Shown piece by piece: positions 1-7,890 of a stretch of 37,179 nt of DNA (within the stretch, counting starts at the first letter, position 1; each line of letters begins with the position of its first letter). A model generated the notes under the pieces. That model was given only the letters and a program-made list of their open reading frames with translations, had not been told where the DNA came from and searched no databases. The stretch is from Nitrospirota bacterium. GTDB taxonomy: Bacteria > Nitrospirota > Thermodesulfovibrionia > UBA6902. Both the position numbers and the translations under genes were made by a program. The stretch is from contig JACRPZ010000018.1 of assembly GCA_016222905.1 (NCBI GenBank), forward strand, positions 1 through 37,179, in the 5' to 3' direction.

Positions 1-63
1 CAGCAAGAGTTATACAGATTGAACGCTCAAAAACGATCTCCAAAGAAGAAAAAGGCTGCCTGA
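1..63 (+). CDS. C-terminal tail of an unidentified protein (partial)
   Basis: Frame 1 is open from the window edge to a TGA at 61-63 and encodes 20 residues ending in a lysine-rich tail (KRSPKKKKAA). The gene starts outside the window. A basic tail like this occurs in many nucleic-acid-binding proteins, but nothing here identifies the family. It could be a chance open frame, because only 60 coding bases are visible. Confidence 0.35.
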   Translation, partial: QQELYRLNAQKRSPKKKKAA

Positions 64-74
64 TGAACTATACC

Positions 75-139
75 TTTTGTATAGATTTTTACATGAGGCA
101 ACGTATATCATTTTGTATCGATTCTTATGTGAGGCAACG
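75..139. repeat. Short imperfect tandem direct repeat, period 36
   Basis: Two 29-base units at 75-103 and 111-139 match at 25 of 29 positions. Both begin TTTTGTAT and end GAGGCAACG, and 7 bases separate them. They lie just before the MazG-like remnant. There are only two copies and the gap is too short for a CRISPR spacer. Confidence 0.6.
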
Positions 140-144
140 GGACG

Positions 145-216
145 AAGAAGTTCGCTGAAAACAGAAACTGGGAACAGTTTCACAGCTCCAAGAATCTCTC
201 AAAGCCCCGTGCCACC
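145..216 (+). pseudogene. Remnant of a MazG-like pyrophosphohydrolase gene
   Basis: From 148 one frame reads KFAENRNWEQFHSSKNLS. This nearly matches KFAEERNWEQFHSPKNLS in the intact MazG-like gene starting at 957 (bases 990 onward). DNA similarity is strong over about 54 bases and fades after about 205. There is no start codon, the catalytic glutamates are missing, and the frame stops about 10 codons later. It is therefore a fragment of a second copy, separated from the intact gene by the toxin-antitoxin pair at 270-946. Several of the differences are synonymous, so the fragment may derive from a related allele rather than a fresh duplication. Confidence 0.7.
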
Positions 217-269
217 AATCCTGAAAAACCCATCATATGGTAAAATACTGACATACAGGAGGTGTTACA

Positions 270-560
270 ATGCAGACTATATCTTTAAAAAGCAATTCGC
301 CTGATATGGTTATCCCCCTTTTAATTAACGCTATAGACAGGGAAAAACGCATTCTTCTGGATACGCTTAGAATATCCAGCGAGAAGATCAAAAAACTGTC
401 AGAAAGTCACGGCGTTGATATTGATAAACTTATGAGGGGAGAAGTTGAGCATACGGAAGCGAACGATATGCAGCTTATAGAACTTGAAGGCGAGATTGAA
501 ATCTCAAAACATATTGAAGCTGAACTCAAAGAACTTGAATCAGTTGAAATATGCAAATAA
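270..560 (+). CDS. Putative antitoxin partner of a TumE-type toxin
   Basis: This 96-residue, charged, probably mostly helical protein has no recognisable enzymatic motif. Residues 25-45 and 66-95 look like amphipathic or coiled-coil helices rich in Glu, Lys and Leu. A strong ribosome binding site (AGGAGGTG) lies at the expected distance before the ATG. Its last 10 bases overlap the start of the TumE-like gene at 551, a coupled arrangement typical of type II toxin-antitoxin operons. The antitoxin role is inferred from position, size and overlap, because I do not recognise the family by sequence. A DNA-binding motif was not obvious. Confidence 0.6.
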   Translation: MQTISLKSNSPDMVIPLLINAIDREKRILLDTLRISSEKIKKLSESHGVDIDKLMRGEVEHTEANDMQLIELEGEIEISKHIEAELKELESVEICK

Positions 561-946
561 AGGATTATGTAACTTCAGTCCTTGACGTCATTTCTTCATG
601 CCCTTTCATCGAGTCGCAAAATCTTTCCTTTGAAGAACGCCCGCCCAATGCAGCATATTTAACAGGCATAATTGTCTTTATCAATGGTTCGAAAATGCAC
701 TTCAAAGAATTTATAGTTCTTAAACCGGAAGGAGTTAATGTTTTAAAGTATGGTTACAGCTATTTAAGAATAAACGACTCTCTAATATTTCGATACGACA
801 ACGCGTTAGATCCGAAAGCAAAAAAGCTGTCTACTTATCCCGAACATAAGCACTTGCCGACCGAATTGCTGCCAGCTCCAAGACCTTCACTTGGAGATAT
901 TCTAAGAGAAGTGTCATTTTTGATAGAGCAAAACAAAGAACTGTAA
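551..946 (+). CDS. TumE-family (DUF6516) toxin
   Basis: This 131-residue protein shows the layout I associate with the TumE/DUF6516 toxins. An N-terminal half contains IVFINGSKMHFKEFIVL, the centre has YSYLRINDSLIFRYDNA, then comes YPEHKHLP and a C-terminal PRPSLGDILREV segment. Members are small toxins paired with an adjacent small antitoxin gene; I know of no secure target. It overlaps the upstream 96-residue gene by 10 bases, so the two are translated together. Eleven bases further on, the intact MazG-like gene begins. The remnant of that gene on the other side of the pair suggests the module arrived with a recombination at this locus. Confidence 0.7.
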   Translation: MQIKDYVTSVLDVISSCPFIESQNLSFEERPPNAAYLTGIIVFINGSKMHFKEFIVLKPEGVNVLKYGYSYLRINDSLIFRYDNALDPKAKKLSTYPEHKHLPTELLPAPRPSLGDILREVSFLIEQNKEL

Positions 947-956
947 AAGTAAGTAT

Positions 957-1307
957 ATGGATGTAAATAAAGTAAGCAACAAACTTCGCAAGTTCGCGGA
1001 AGAGAGAAACTGGGAACAGTTTCACAGTCCCAAAAACCTCTCAATGGCTCTTGCCGCTGAAGCGGCTGAACTTCTTGAGATATTTCAATGGCTTACAGAA
1101 GAACAGTCAAAGGATATTGTTAAGTCTGAAAAAGAAATTGCACAGGTGAAGGAAGAGATCGCAGATGTATTTATTTACCTTGTCCGCCTTGCCGATAAAT
1201 TGAATATTGACATCGAAAAAGAAGTCCTAGCCAAGATCGCCCTCAATGAAAATAAATACCCCATAGACATCTCCAAAGACAACGCCGTGAAGTACAACAG
1301 AAGATAA
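957..1307 (+). CDS. MazG-like nucleotide pyrophosphohydrolase
   Basis: This 116-residue all-alpha NTP pyrophosphatase belongs to the RS21-C6/dCTPase-like branch of the MazG superfamily. These enzymes hydrolyse non-canonical or excess (d)NTPs to monophosphate and pyrophosphate, usually as dimers or tetramers with Mg2+. The metal-binding pattern is visible: EAAELLEIFQW (about residues 36-46) and EEIADVFIYLVRLADKLNID (about 63-83), followed by the family's KIALNENKYP near the C-terminus. Length is normal. The start ATG at 957 has only a weak purine-rich upstream sequence, so translation may be coupled to the toxin gene ending at 946. A partial second copy lies at about 145-216. Confidence 0.85.
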   Translation: MDVNKVSNKLRKFAEERNWEQFHSPKNLSMALAAEAAELLEIFQWLTEEQSKDIVKSEKEIAQVKEEIADVFIYLVRLADKLNIDIEKEVLAKIALNENKYPIDISKDNAVKYNRR

Positions 1308-1330
1308 TACTCACAATGTTATAATTTTAA

Positions 1331-2815
1331 ATGAAGTGCGCTCTTGTCATACCGTCATGGATTCCTGAGGATATTTTTTCCTCAAAGACAGCAGGTTCCC
1401 AGATAAATTACTGGCAGCCGCTCGGAACGCTTTATGTCGCGTCTTCACTCATGAAGGCTGGGCATGAAGTTATATTTCTGAACGGCGCTTTCATGACCCA
1501 CAGCGAAATACTCGAAAAACTTCTTGAATTCAGTCCTGATGTTGTCGGCATATATTCAACTGCTTTCGGATGGAATAAGGCGATGTTTACGGCTTCGGAA
1601 GTAAGGCGGGTTGAGAAAGAATCCCTAACAACAACCCCCCATTTCCCCTTTATTAAGGGGGAACATGCCATTTTTATTACGGTGGGCGGGCCGTATCCTA
1701 TCGCAATGCAGGAGAAATGCCTTGAAAATTCTCAGGATATTGACGCGGTGGTTACGGGGGAGGGCGAGATCACTTTTGTCGAAATGTTGGATAACATATC
1801 GCATGGAAGAAGTCTTGAAGGCGTTCAGGGGGTTGTTTACCGGGCAGGGGATGGGATAGTAAAAAATCCTCCGCGGCCTTTGATCACAAACCTCGATTCA
1901 CTTCCTTTCCCCGCAAGAGAACTGCTTGGGGATGATAGGAACTATATACCTCCTCCTGCAACTTATAAAAGAAAACCTGTAGCTGTTATCATGACCGCAA
2001 GGGGCTGCAATAGGAGATGCCTTTTCTGTTTCCAGATTGATAAGACGAGGAAGAGCGGCATTCGCTTCCGCGGCGTTGAGAATGTTATGCAGGAGATTGA
2101 GCTTTGCCTGAAGCAGGGTTACAGGGAGATTAAATTCATTGACGACACGCTTGCCGCTGATTATGACAGGGCAATGCAGATCGCTCATGAGATAAAGAAG
2201 CGGGGGCTTGATTTCACATGGTTCGCATCCGCCTGCGTGAATCAGGTTGATTACAAACTCCTGAAGGCATTCAAAGATGCGGGCTGCTGGGCGATACTCT
2301 TCGGAGCGGAGAGCGGTGTACAGAAGGATTTAAACACCATAAAAAAAGGAATAACACTTGAGCAGACGCGCAAGGCTGTGAAAGCTGCTAAAGATGCAGG
2401 TCTTACAGTTTATACTCCATTTCTTTTCGGCATCCCGGGGCAGACATATGATGACGGGCTTAAGAGTATTAAATTTGCCTGTGAGATCAACCCTGACATT
2501 GCCAACTTCCATGCGATAACGCCGTTTCCCGGCTCTGAGCTTTATGACAACCTTGAAAAGTACGGCACAATGTCTGATGACCTGAATGATTTCACTTATC
2601 AGGGGGCGGCCTTTGTCCCTTACTCAATGACGAGGGATGAGATAACAAAGCTCAGGCAAATAGCCTTTAAAAAATTTTATTCAAGGCCGGGATATGTTGT
2701 CGGCAGGTTGTTTAAACTCAGGAGCATGAATGATATTAATGCCGCGTTAAAAGGGGCCAAGAGCCTCTTCTGGATATTAGTACGAAGGGATATTTTCCAC
2801 AAAGTCAGCAGATAA
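1331..2815 (+). CDS. B12-binding radical SAM protein (with in-frame repeat insertion)
   Basis: This 494-residue protein has an N-terminal cobalamin-binding Rossmann domain (about 1-180; VTGEGEITFVEML is typical). A radical SAM TIM barrel follows, with the iron-sulfur cysteines C226, C230 and C233 in GCNRRCLFCF. Such enzymes (BchE/P-methylase type) catalyse methylations or ring chemistry on unreactive carbons; the substrate cannot be read from sequence. About residues 98-113, between VRRVEKE and IFITVGGP, are encoded by a copy of the palindromic repeat found in intergenic regions of this window (1628-1662). The insertion keeps the frame and falls in a loop before a Rossmann strand, so the enzyme is probably still functional. 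It converges on the next radical SAM gene with a 16-base gap. Confidence 0.88.
   Translation: MKCALVIPSWIPEDIFSSKTAGSQINYWQPLGTLYVASSLMKAGHEVIFLNGAFMTHSEILEKLLEFSPDVVGIYSTAFGWNKAMFTASEVRRVEKESLTTTPHFPFIKGEHAIFITVGGPYPIAMQEKCLENSQDIDAVVTGEGEITFVEMLDNISHGRSLEGVQGVVYRAGDGIVKNPPRPLITNLDSLPFPARELLGDDRNYIPPPATYKRKPVAVIMTARGCNRRCLFCFQIDKTRKSGIRFRGVENVMQEIELCLKQGYREIKFIDDTLAADYDRAMQIAHEIKKRGLDFTWFASACVNQVDYKLLKAFKDAGCWAILFGAESGVQKDLNTIKKGITLEQTRKAVKAAKDAGLTVYTPFLFGIPGQTYDDGLKSIKFACEINPDIANFHAITPFPGSELYDNLEKYGTMSDDLNDFTYQGAAFVPYSMTRDEITKLRQIAFKKFYSRPGYVVGRLFKLRSMNDINAALKGAKSLFWILVRRDIFHKVSR
1628..1662. repeat. Palindromic repeat copy inside a coding region
   Basis: The sequence reads ACAACAACCCCCC followed by a CCCCTTTATTAAGGGG hairpin and GGAA. 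It matches the intergenic copies at 21981-22016 (reverse orientation), 22114-22146, 21036-21070 and, more loosely, 20729-20760. This copy lies in frame in the radical SAM gene and adds about 16 codons, including TTPHFPFIKG. Confidence 0.8.
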
Positions 2816-2831
2816 ATATAAAACAGGCCGC

Positions 2832-4259
2832 TTATTGTTTGGCGAGGCTCTTGTTGTGAAAGGTCACATCCAGCCACTTCAGTATCTGGACAAGGAACCT
2901 TCTGCTGAAGATAAAGCTTAAGGGAAAGGTTTTGATGATCCTGAAGATCCTTCCCGGCCTAAGGTAAAATTTCCTGAAAGTATACGCCAGTAGTTTTCTT
3001 ACCTCGTCCGGCGGTACCTCTGATATGGAGCTGTCATACTCATAGTATCCCTGCCCCAGGGACTGGGGAGAGTTTTCTCCGATATATTTAGAGTATAGCT
3101 CAGTTCCTTTTTGCGGTATAGCTATGGAGAATGCAGCAGAGTGTAAATGGGAATTAGCGGCAAAGTGGATTGTATTGAGCATCTCCTTTCTCGTTTCAGT
3201 AGGGTGCCCTATCATAAAGAAACCTTCAGCGTGTATCCCGTTCTTTACGGCAACATCTATCATATTGTTTATGTTTTCAAATTTCAGATTTCTCTGCAGG
3301 AGCTTCTGCAGACGCTCTGATACAGTCTCAATGGCAAAACACATGACCTTTGTGCCTGCCTTAGCCATCTTCTCCACTATATCTTTTTCCAGCCTGTCAG
3401 CTCTCAGGCCGTTGGGAAAGTAGAGATTTATTTTCAGGCCCTTTCCCACGATAAGATCGCATATCTTTCTTGTCCTGTCTTTGTCAAAATTAAAGGTATC
3501 ATCATAAAATTCAAAATCTTTTATCCCGAAATTCTTATTTAGATATTCCAGTTCCGCAACGACCCTTTCAGCAGAGTGCGCCCTAAAACGTTTTGCGAAT
3601 ATATCGTGGCAGTATATACACTTGTATGGGCACCCCCGGGATGTGAAGAGTCCCATATAGTTGTTTTCAATCCGGAAGAAAGCAAAACTCTTTCTCTTTG
3701 AGTATTCCTTTGCGATAGGCGTATTTATGATAAGGTCCCAAGCAGGGAATGGCACTTCATCATCAAGGTCCTCTATGGTCTCCCTTCTTCCGGAGAATTT
3801 ACTCTTGCCGCTGTCGTCCCTGTATACAGCGCCCTTTATGTCTTCAAAAGAGGCGGAGCCGCCGTCAAATTTCTCTACGAGTTCAAGAAATGTCCGTTCT
3901 CCTTCATGAGCGACCGCGCAATCAATATCAAAGCGGTCAAAGAGTTCGTTGATCAGGCTCGAAACTATCGGTCCCCCTAAAACCAGCTTGCAATCTTTGT
4001 TTGCTTTTCGTATATCTTCTATAATTGTTATGAGATATAAACCGTCCCTGTTTGTTGATGAGAGCCCAACAATGTCTGCATCCCTGATATTCTCAATTAC
4101 ATAGTCTTTCTCCTGTACAGACAGGTCGAATATTTTTATGTTATCCTTGCCGGGCCTGTATTTTCTTAAATAACCGGCAAGATACATGATGCCCAGAGGC
4201 GGCGTCACTTCAGGGATGCTCACAGAGGGCTCTCTTACTTTAATTAATGATATATTCAT
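2832..4259 (-). CDS. B12-binding radical SAM protein
   Basis: This 475-residue protein opens with EVTPPLGIMYLAGYLRKY, the N-terminal cobalamin-binding signature of the BchE/P-methylase class. The B12 domain covers about residues 1-165 (VAHEGERTFLELVEKF at about 116-131). The radical SAM core follows, with C210, C214 and C217 in SRGCPYKCIYC and ETVSERLQKLLQRN later. The C-terminal 60 residues (FRKFYLRPGRIF) resemble those of the convergent neighbour ending at 2815, so the two are distant paralogues. Such proteins often act on lipids, tetrapyrroles or natural products. The substrate here is unknown. The gene diverges from the third member of the group across 95 bases. Confidence 0.88.
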   Translation of the reverse strand: MNISLIKVREPSVSIPEVTPPLGIMYLAGYLRKYRPGKDNIKIFDLSVQEKDYVIENIRDADIVGLSSTNRDGLYLITIIEDIRKANKDCKLVLGGPIVSSLINELFDRFDIDCAVAHEGERTFLELVEKFDGGSASFEDIKGAVYRDDSGKSKFSGRRETIEDLDDEVPFPAWDLIINTPIAKEYSKRKSFAFFRIENNYMGLFTSRGCPYKCIYCHDIFAKRFRAHSAERVVAELEYLNKNFGIKDFEFYDDTFNFDKDRTRKICDLIVGKGLKINLYFPNGLRADRLEKDIVEKMAKAGTKVMCFAIETVSERLQKLLQRNLKFENINNMIDVAVKNGIHAEGFFMIGHPTETRKEMLNTIHFAANSHLHSAAFSIAIPQKGTELYSKYIGENSPQSLGQGYYEYDSSISEVPPDEVRKLLAYTFRKFYLRPGRIFRIIKTFPLSFIFSRRFLVQILKWLDVTFHNKSLAKQ

Positions 4260-4291
4260 TTTGCGTTATAGTATACCGTATTCAAAATAAA

Positions 4292-4321
4292 TTGACTCTG
4301 AGATTTTTTATATAATAATAT
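4292..4321 (+). promoter_or_regulatory. Putative sigma-70 promoter for the radical SAM gene at 4355
   Basis: TTGACT at 4292-4297 and TAATAT at 4316-4321 are separated by 18 bases. A perfect TATAAT also occurs at 4311-4316, but only 13 bases from the same -35. The AT-rich divergent region (4260-4354) carries no other obvious signal. Confidence 0.4.
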
Positions 4322-4354
4322 AGTTGTCAAATAATTAGAAACAAAAGAATCTTT

Positions 4355-5938
4355 ATGAAATGTCTGCTTATTTCACTCCAGTCCAATTCATATGTTACCG
4401 GTTTGAAGTATATAGCCGCTAACGTATTGGATAAGGGGCATGATGCAAGGATTTTGTTGCTCTCCGGATATCTCGAAAGAGATCTGCATCCGGCAATAGA
4501 GGAATTCATCAGCGACTACAACCCTGATTTGATCGGCATAAGCCTTATGGCGATTGAATATTATCCAGCCAAAAATCTTACGCGTCTTTTACGTGAAAAG
4601 TTTCAAGTCCCTATTATCTGGGGCGGGGTGCACGTCACAACCGATCCTGAGGATTGTTTAAAGCATGCTGATTATCTGTGTATCGGGGAGGGAGAGTGTG
4701 TGGTCCCGGCAGTGTTGGAACACCTGCGTTCTGAAGGGAAGGGCGTTGTTCCAGATATTCCAGGCGTATGGACGCGCTTAAACGGCAAGGAAACAAGGCA
4801 GCCTTTCAGCGCTTCTGAGACAGACCTGGACAGCCTGCCTGTTCAGGATTATCTTCCTGAATATTTTTTTGGTCTTCATAAAAATAGGATATATAATTTT
4901 GCACAAAATCCGGAACTATTCCGGAGTTATGCATTGTATGGAGGCACATGCCATATGATGATCACAACAAGGGGCTGCCCTTTTAATTGCGGATATTGCG
5001 CCAATGCCTCGCTTTCGAAAGTATACGGGAGTAAAGTCAGGGAAAGGTCAGTTGAAAACTGCCTGGAAGAATTGAAGAGAGTAAAGAAAGACCCATATGT
5101 TCTGTACATAAATTTTCAGGATGATTGTTTCTTTATTCATAACAGGGAGTGGATTAAGAAATTCTGCGAAGAATATAAAAAACATATAAGCCTGCCGTTC
5201 ATGGTGCGCGCAATACCAACGCTTCTTGACAGGGAAAAACTCTTTATGCTCAAGGAAGCTGGTTTAAGCGTGGTTATTATGGGAATTCAATCGGGAAGCG
5301 ACCATGTTAATTTCGATATATATAACCGGAAGATTAAATTTCAGTCAGTCATGAAAGCCGCGGAGCTTATCTCAGAGGTGAAGGCTCTGCCCTATTATGA
5401 GATGATAGTGGATAATCCATACGAAACCGAAGATGACATGATCGAGACCATTAATTCCATGAGCAGGCTCAGAAAACCGTATACGGTTTCACTTGCGCAT
5501 CTCACTTTCTTTCCGGGGACTCCGCTTACTGAAAAAGCCTTGAAAGATAAAATTGTTGATCCTGAGGCATATCTCAGCAGGTTTATGGTCAATATTGACT
5601 ATACTTATCTGAACAAGGTCCTCTATCTGGCCCCGTATATGCCGCGCGCCCTGATAAAATTATTAAACAAACCTGCTTCTGTCAGAAGAACGATTCATTC
5701 AATATTAACTGGCAGCCTCTTCTTTTTTGCCAAGAGAAGCATTGAACCTCTTGTATATATGTTTCTTATTTCGAGATCCTTAAACTACAACATTAAGTGG
5801 ACAGCAAGAACGTTCTTCAGCAATTGGAGGTCTGCATTGGCAAAACTTCTCTTCAACTTCCTCTCCAAAGGGGATATGGAATTTAATGAACGGCTTGCGC
5901 TGGCAAGAAAAGAGATGCCGTCATTGTTCGAGAAGTAG
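4355..5938 (+). CDS. B12-binding radical SAM protein
   Basis: This 527-residue protein has a B12-binding domain at about residues 1-145 (IGISLMAIEYYPAKNLTRLL, WGGVHVTTDPEDCL, CIGEGECVVPAVLEHL). The radical SAM domain follows, with cluster cysteines C208, C212 and C215 in TTRGCPFNCGYC. A long C-terminal region after about residue 400 contains hydrophobic, basic stretches (SILTGSLFFFAKRSIEPLVYMFLISRS, split here as two parts) that could lie on a membrane. It is the largest of the three B12 radical SAM proteins and only distantly related to the other two. Membrane association would fit a lipid or lipid-linked substrate, but this is inference. It ends 14 bases from the convergent transporter gene. 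Confidence 0.87.
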   Translation: MKCLLISLQSNSYVTGLKYIAANVLDKGHDARILLLSGYLERDLHPAIEEFISDYNPDLIGISLMAIEYYPAKNLTRLLREKFQVPIIWGGVHVTTDPEDCLKHADYLCIGEGECVVPAVLEHLRSEGKGVVPDIPGVWTRLNGKETRQPFSASETDLDSLPVQDYLPEYFFGLHKNRIYNFAQNPELFRSYALYGGTCHMMITTRGCPFNCGYCANASLSKVYGSKVRERSVENCLEELKRVKKDPYVLYINFQDDCFFIHNREWIKKFCEEYKKHISLPFMVRAIPTLLDREKLFMLKEAGLSVVIMGIQSGSDHVNFDIYNRKIKFQSVMKAAELISEVKALPYYEMIVDNPYETEDDMIETINSMSRLRKPYTVSLAHLTFFPGTPLTEKALKDKIVDPEAYLSRFMVNIDYTYLNKVLYLAPYMPRALIKLLNKPASVRRTIHSILTGSLFFFAKRSIEPLVYMFLISRSLNYNIKWTARTFFSNWRSALAKLLFNFLSKGDMEFNERLALARKEMPSLFEK

Positions 5939-5952
5939 AAGAACTCTTACGG

Positions 5953-6675
5953 CTATAAAGAAGAAACGATCATTATCGCACCGAGTATTATAAGCATTAT
6001 GAGCATGATTCTTAAATAAGCCTGACGGCTTATTCTGCTGTACATCCGTGATCCGGCATATACTCCTATTAGGACGGAAAAAGCCGAAGCCGTGAAGTAT
6101 TTAAAGACTTCTTCTGTTACAAGGCCGCTTGTTATCTGCAATGCGGCTGTGAGAATGGAAGAGATAAAGAAGAAGCCGGTAAGTGTTGCCTTGATCTGAT
6201 CTTTTGACCAGCCTGTAAGAGAAGTATAAATGATCGCCGGAGGCCCTCCTGCGCTGAAGGCAGACCCTATAAAACCTGTGCAGAAGCCTGCCGGATATGC
6301 CCATAAACGATGAATTCTCCATGGCGTTGAATGTATAAGCAGAAAATAAAGGCAATAAGATACGATCAATATGCCTATGAAGAGTTTTATAATATCAGAT
6401 TCTGCGTACATCAAAAACTTTACTCCAATATAAGTGCCGGGGAGGCTTCCCAATACAAGCGGCATTATCTTTTTTCTTTCCATATGGTTTTTAAGCTTCA
6501 GAGAAAGATATGACGTAATTATAATACTGTTAAGCACGCTGAGAGGCACCGCGATCTTGGCGTCGAGAAAGAGAGTTAGTAGAGGCATGGCTAATAATGC
6601 CGAGCCGAAGCCGGAAAAGCCCTGCGTAAAACCGGCTGCCAGAAAGATCAGGGATATTAAAATTAAGGTAATCAT
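5953..6675 (-). CDS. TauE/SafE-family (TSUP) membrane transporter
   Basis: This 240-residue polytopic membrane protein has about seven hydrophobic segments. It carries the two repeated signatures of the TSUP/DUF81 family: GFSGFGSALLAMPLL near residues 20-34 and GFIGSAFSAGGPPAIIYTSL in the second half. Family members export or import sulfite, sulfoacetate, sulfolactate or other small organosulfur anions across the cytoplasmic membrane. Length (about 240-260) is normal. The substrate cannot be inferred. It lies convergent to a radical SAM gene and upstream of an inverted repeat at 6721-6796. It is not clearly in an operon. Confidence 0.85.
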   Translation of the reverse strand: MITLILISLIFLAAGFTQGFSGFGSALLAMPLLTLFLDAKIAVPLSVLNSIIITSYLSLKLKNHMERKKIMPLVLGSLPGTYIGVKFLMYAESDIIKLFIGILIVSYCLYFLLIHSTPWRIHRLWAYPAGFCTGFIGSAFSAGGPPAIIYTSLTGWSKDQIKATLTGFFFISSILTAALQITSGLVTEEVFKYFTASAFSVLIGVYAGSRMYSRISRQAYLRIMLIMLIILGAIMIVSSL

Positions 6676-6720
6676 ATATTAATTAGTTCTTCAGGCTTTT
6701 CATGGGAAAGCATACTTGAC

Positions 6721-6796
6721 ATCATTCCAGCTTGTCGGAAATCTTTCTTTTATAAATCATTTTCTTGCAAGAGGATTCCGGACAAGCCGGAATGAT
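6721..6796. repeat. Intergenic inverted repeat (long hairpin)
   Basis: Arms at 6721-6740 and 6776-6796 are complementary apart from one mismatch and one missing base. They begin ATCATTCC and end GGAATGAT, with a 35-base AT-rich loop. The element fills most of the 132-base gap between two minus-strand genes. It resembles the dispersed palindromes common in this type of genome and could also act as a transcription terminator for the upstream gene. Confidence 0.65.
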
Positions 6797-6807
6797 ACCT
6801 CCCTAAG

Positions 6808-7890
6808 CTACATCTGAAGATATTTTTTTAATAAGGCTGGATACATAAACGGGTTAAAGAGTATATTTGTCATCATGTAGCACTCGTGCGTGCAGAAGCA
6901 GCCCTTCTTCTTTATAGAACTAACCACTTTCTGCGCATCTACGCTCCTTAATACTCTCTCTATGTCATAATCACTTTCCCTGATATTGCCAAGCCTCATT
7001 GAAAAGGATTCGCATGGGAAAATATCGCCTGTCTCGGTAATGACAAGATTCAGCTTTCCGGCATAACAGGGAATTAATTGTTTTTTCTGAAGCATGGTCT
7101 CATGTATAAGTCTACGCTGAATGATATCCTGTGCCGCTTTTATTCTCGCGCCCCTGAAACGGTATATGCTTGCTCTCTTCTTCTTAAGGTTGGATTCGAT
7201 ATTTTGAATCGTCTCAAGATATTTTTTAATATCTACCCCCTTCAATCCATCATCCGATACATCGCCGCGTATCAGCGATACAGTATGCGTCTTGATATTT
7301 TCAAGGCTGTTGACAAATTCAATGAGCTCATCCATGGAATCCTGATTTTCAGAAGAGAATACAGTATTGATGCCGAGCTCAAAATTAGGGTACTTGTTAA
7401 GCAGTCTTCCAAGCGCATTGTATGTCTGCATGGTTTTTCTAAAGCTCCCCTCTGCGCCTCGCATCGAATCATGCAGGCGCTCGGGGCCGTCGAGAGAAAG
7501 CTTTACAGCGATGGTGCTCTTATTGCAATGCTTTAAAATCTCCTCAATTCTTCTGCTGATCTTATCGGTTAGTAACCCGTTAGTGGGGAAGAGCATTATG
7601 GCGGGTTTGTTATTTCTGTAAAATATCTTTGCAATCTCAACAATATCATCTCTAAGAAATATCTCGCCGCCTGAAAATGCAAGCCAGAGCAGCTTTCCCA
7701 TTGAAGCGGACAGCTTTTTAATTTCATCAAGCGACAATTCATCATTATCTCTGTTGGATAAATTTTTGTCATGAATATAAAAGCAGTGCCGGCATTTAGC
7801 GTTGCACCGTTTGGTCAGAAAGACTGTCAGGTGTATGGGAGCGCGTTTCCAGAGTATTGAATCTACATGACGAAATGGCGAATAAATCAT
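6808..7890 (-). CDS. Radical SAM/SPASM domain protein
   Basis: This 360-residue protein has the radical SAM cysteines C29, C33 and C36 in TKRCNAKCRHCF and the SAM-binding FSGGEIFLRDD at about 93-103. The C-terminal SPASM region has cysteines at about C275, C293, C331, C333 and C337 (CESF, GCFCTHEC), which would ligate auxiliary iron-sulfur clusters. SPASM proteins modify peptides (PqqE, anSME) or other substrates. No precursor-peptide gene is visible nearby. Its start overlaps the end of the glycosyltransferase gene by 4 bases, so the two are co-translated and probably act in one pathway on a glycan, lipid carrier or cell-surface molecule. The exact reaction is unknown. Confidence 0.85.
   Translation of the reverse strand: MIYSPFRHVDSILWKRAPIHLTVFLTKRCNAKCRHCFYIHDKNLSNRDNDELSLDEIKKLSASMGKLLWLAFSGGEIFLRDDIVEIAKIFYRNNKPAIMLFPTNGLLTDKISRRIEEILKHCNKSTIAVKLSLDGPERLHDSMRGAEGSFRKTMQTYNALGRLLNKYPNFELGINTVFSSENQDSMDELIEFVNSLENIKTHTVSLIRGDVSDDGLKGVDIKKYLETIQNIESNLKKKRASIYRFRGARIKAAQDIIQRRLIHETMLQKKQLIPCYAGKLNLVITETGDIFPCESFSMRLGNIRESDYDIERVLRSVDAQKVVSSIKKKGCFCTHECYMMTNILFNPFMYPALLKKYLQM

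Noticed and set aside
75-139. CRISPR-like repeat
   Set aside because: Only two units with a 7-base gap and no further copies or cas genes; a simple tandem duplication explains it.
77-304. 75-residue open frame
   Set aside because: It runs across the tandem repeat and the MazG-like remnant in the wrong frame and overlaps the start of the antitoxin gene; composition is not protein-like.
1432-1671. Minus-strand open frames inside the radical SAM and other long genes
   Set aside because: They are antisense shadows of well-supported genes, with no ribosome binding sites or family motifs.
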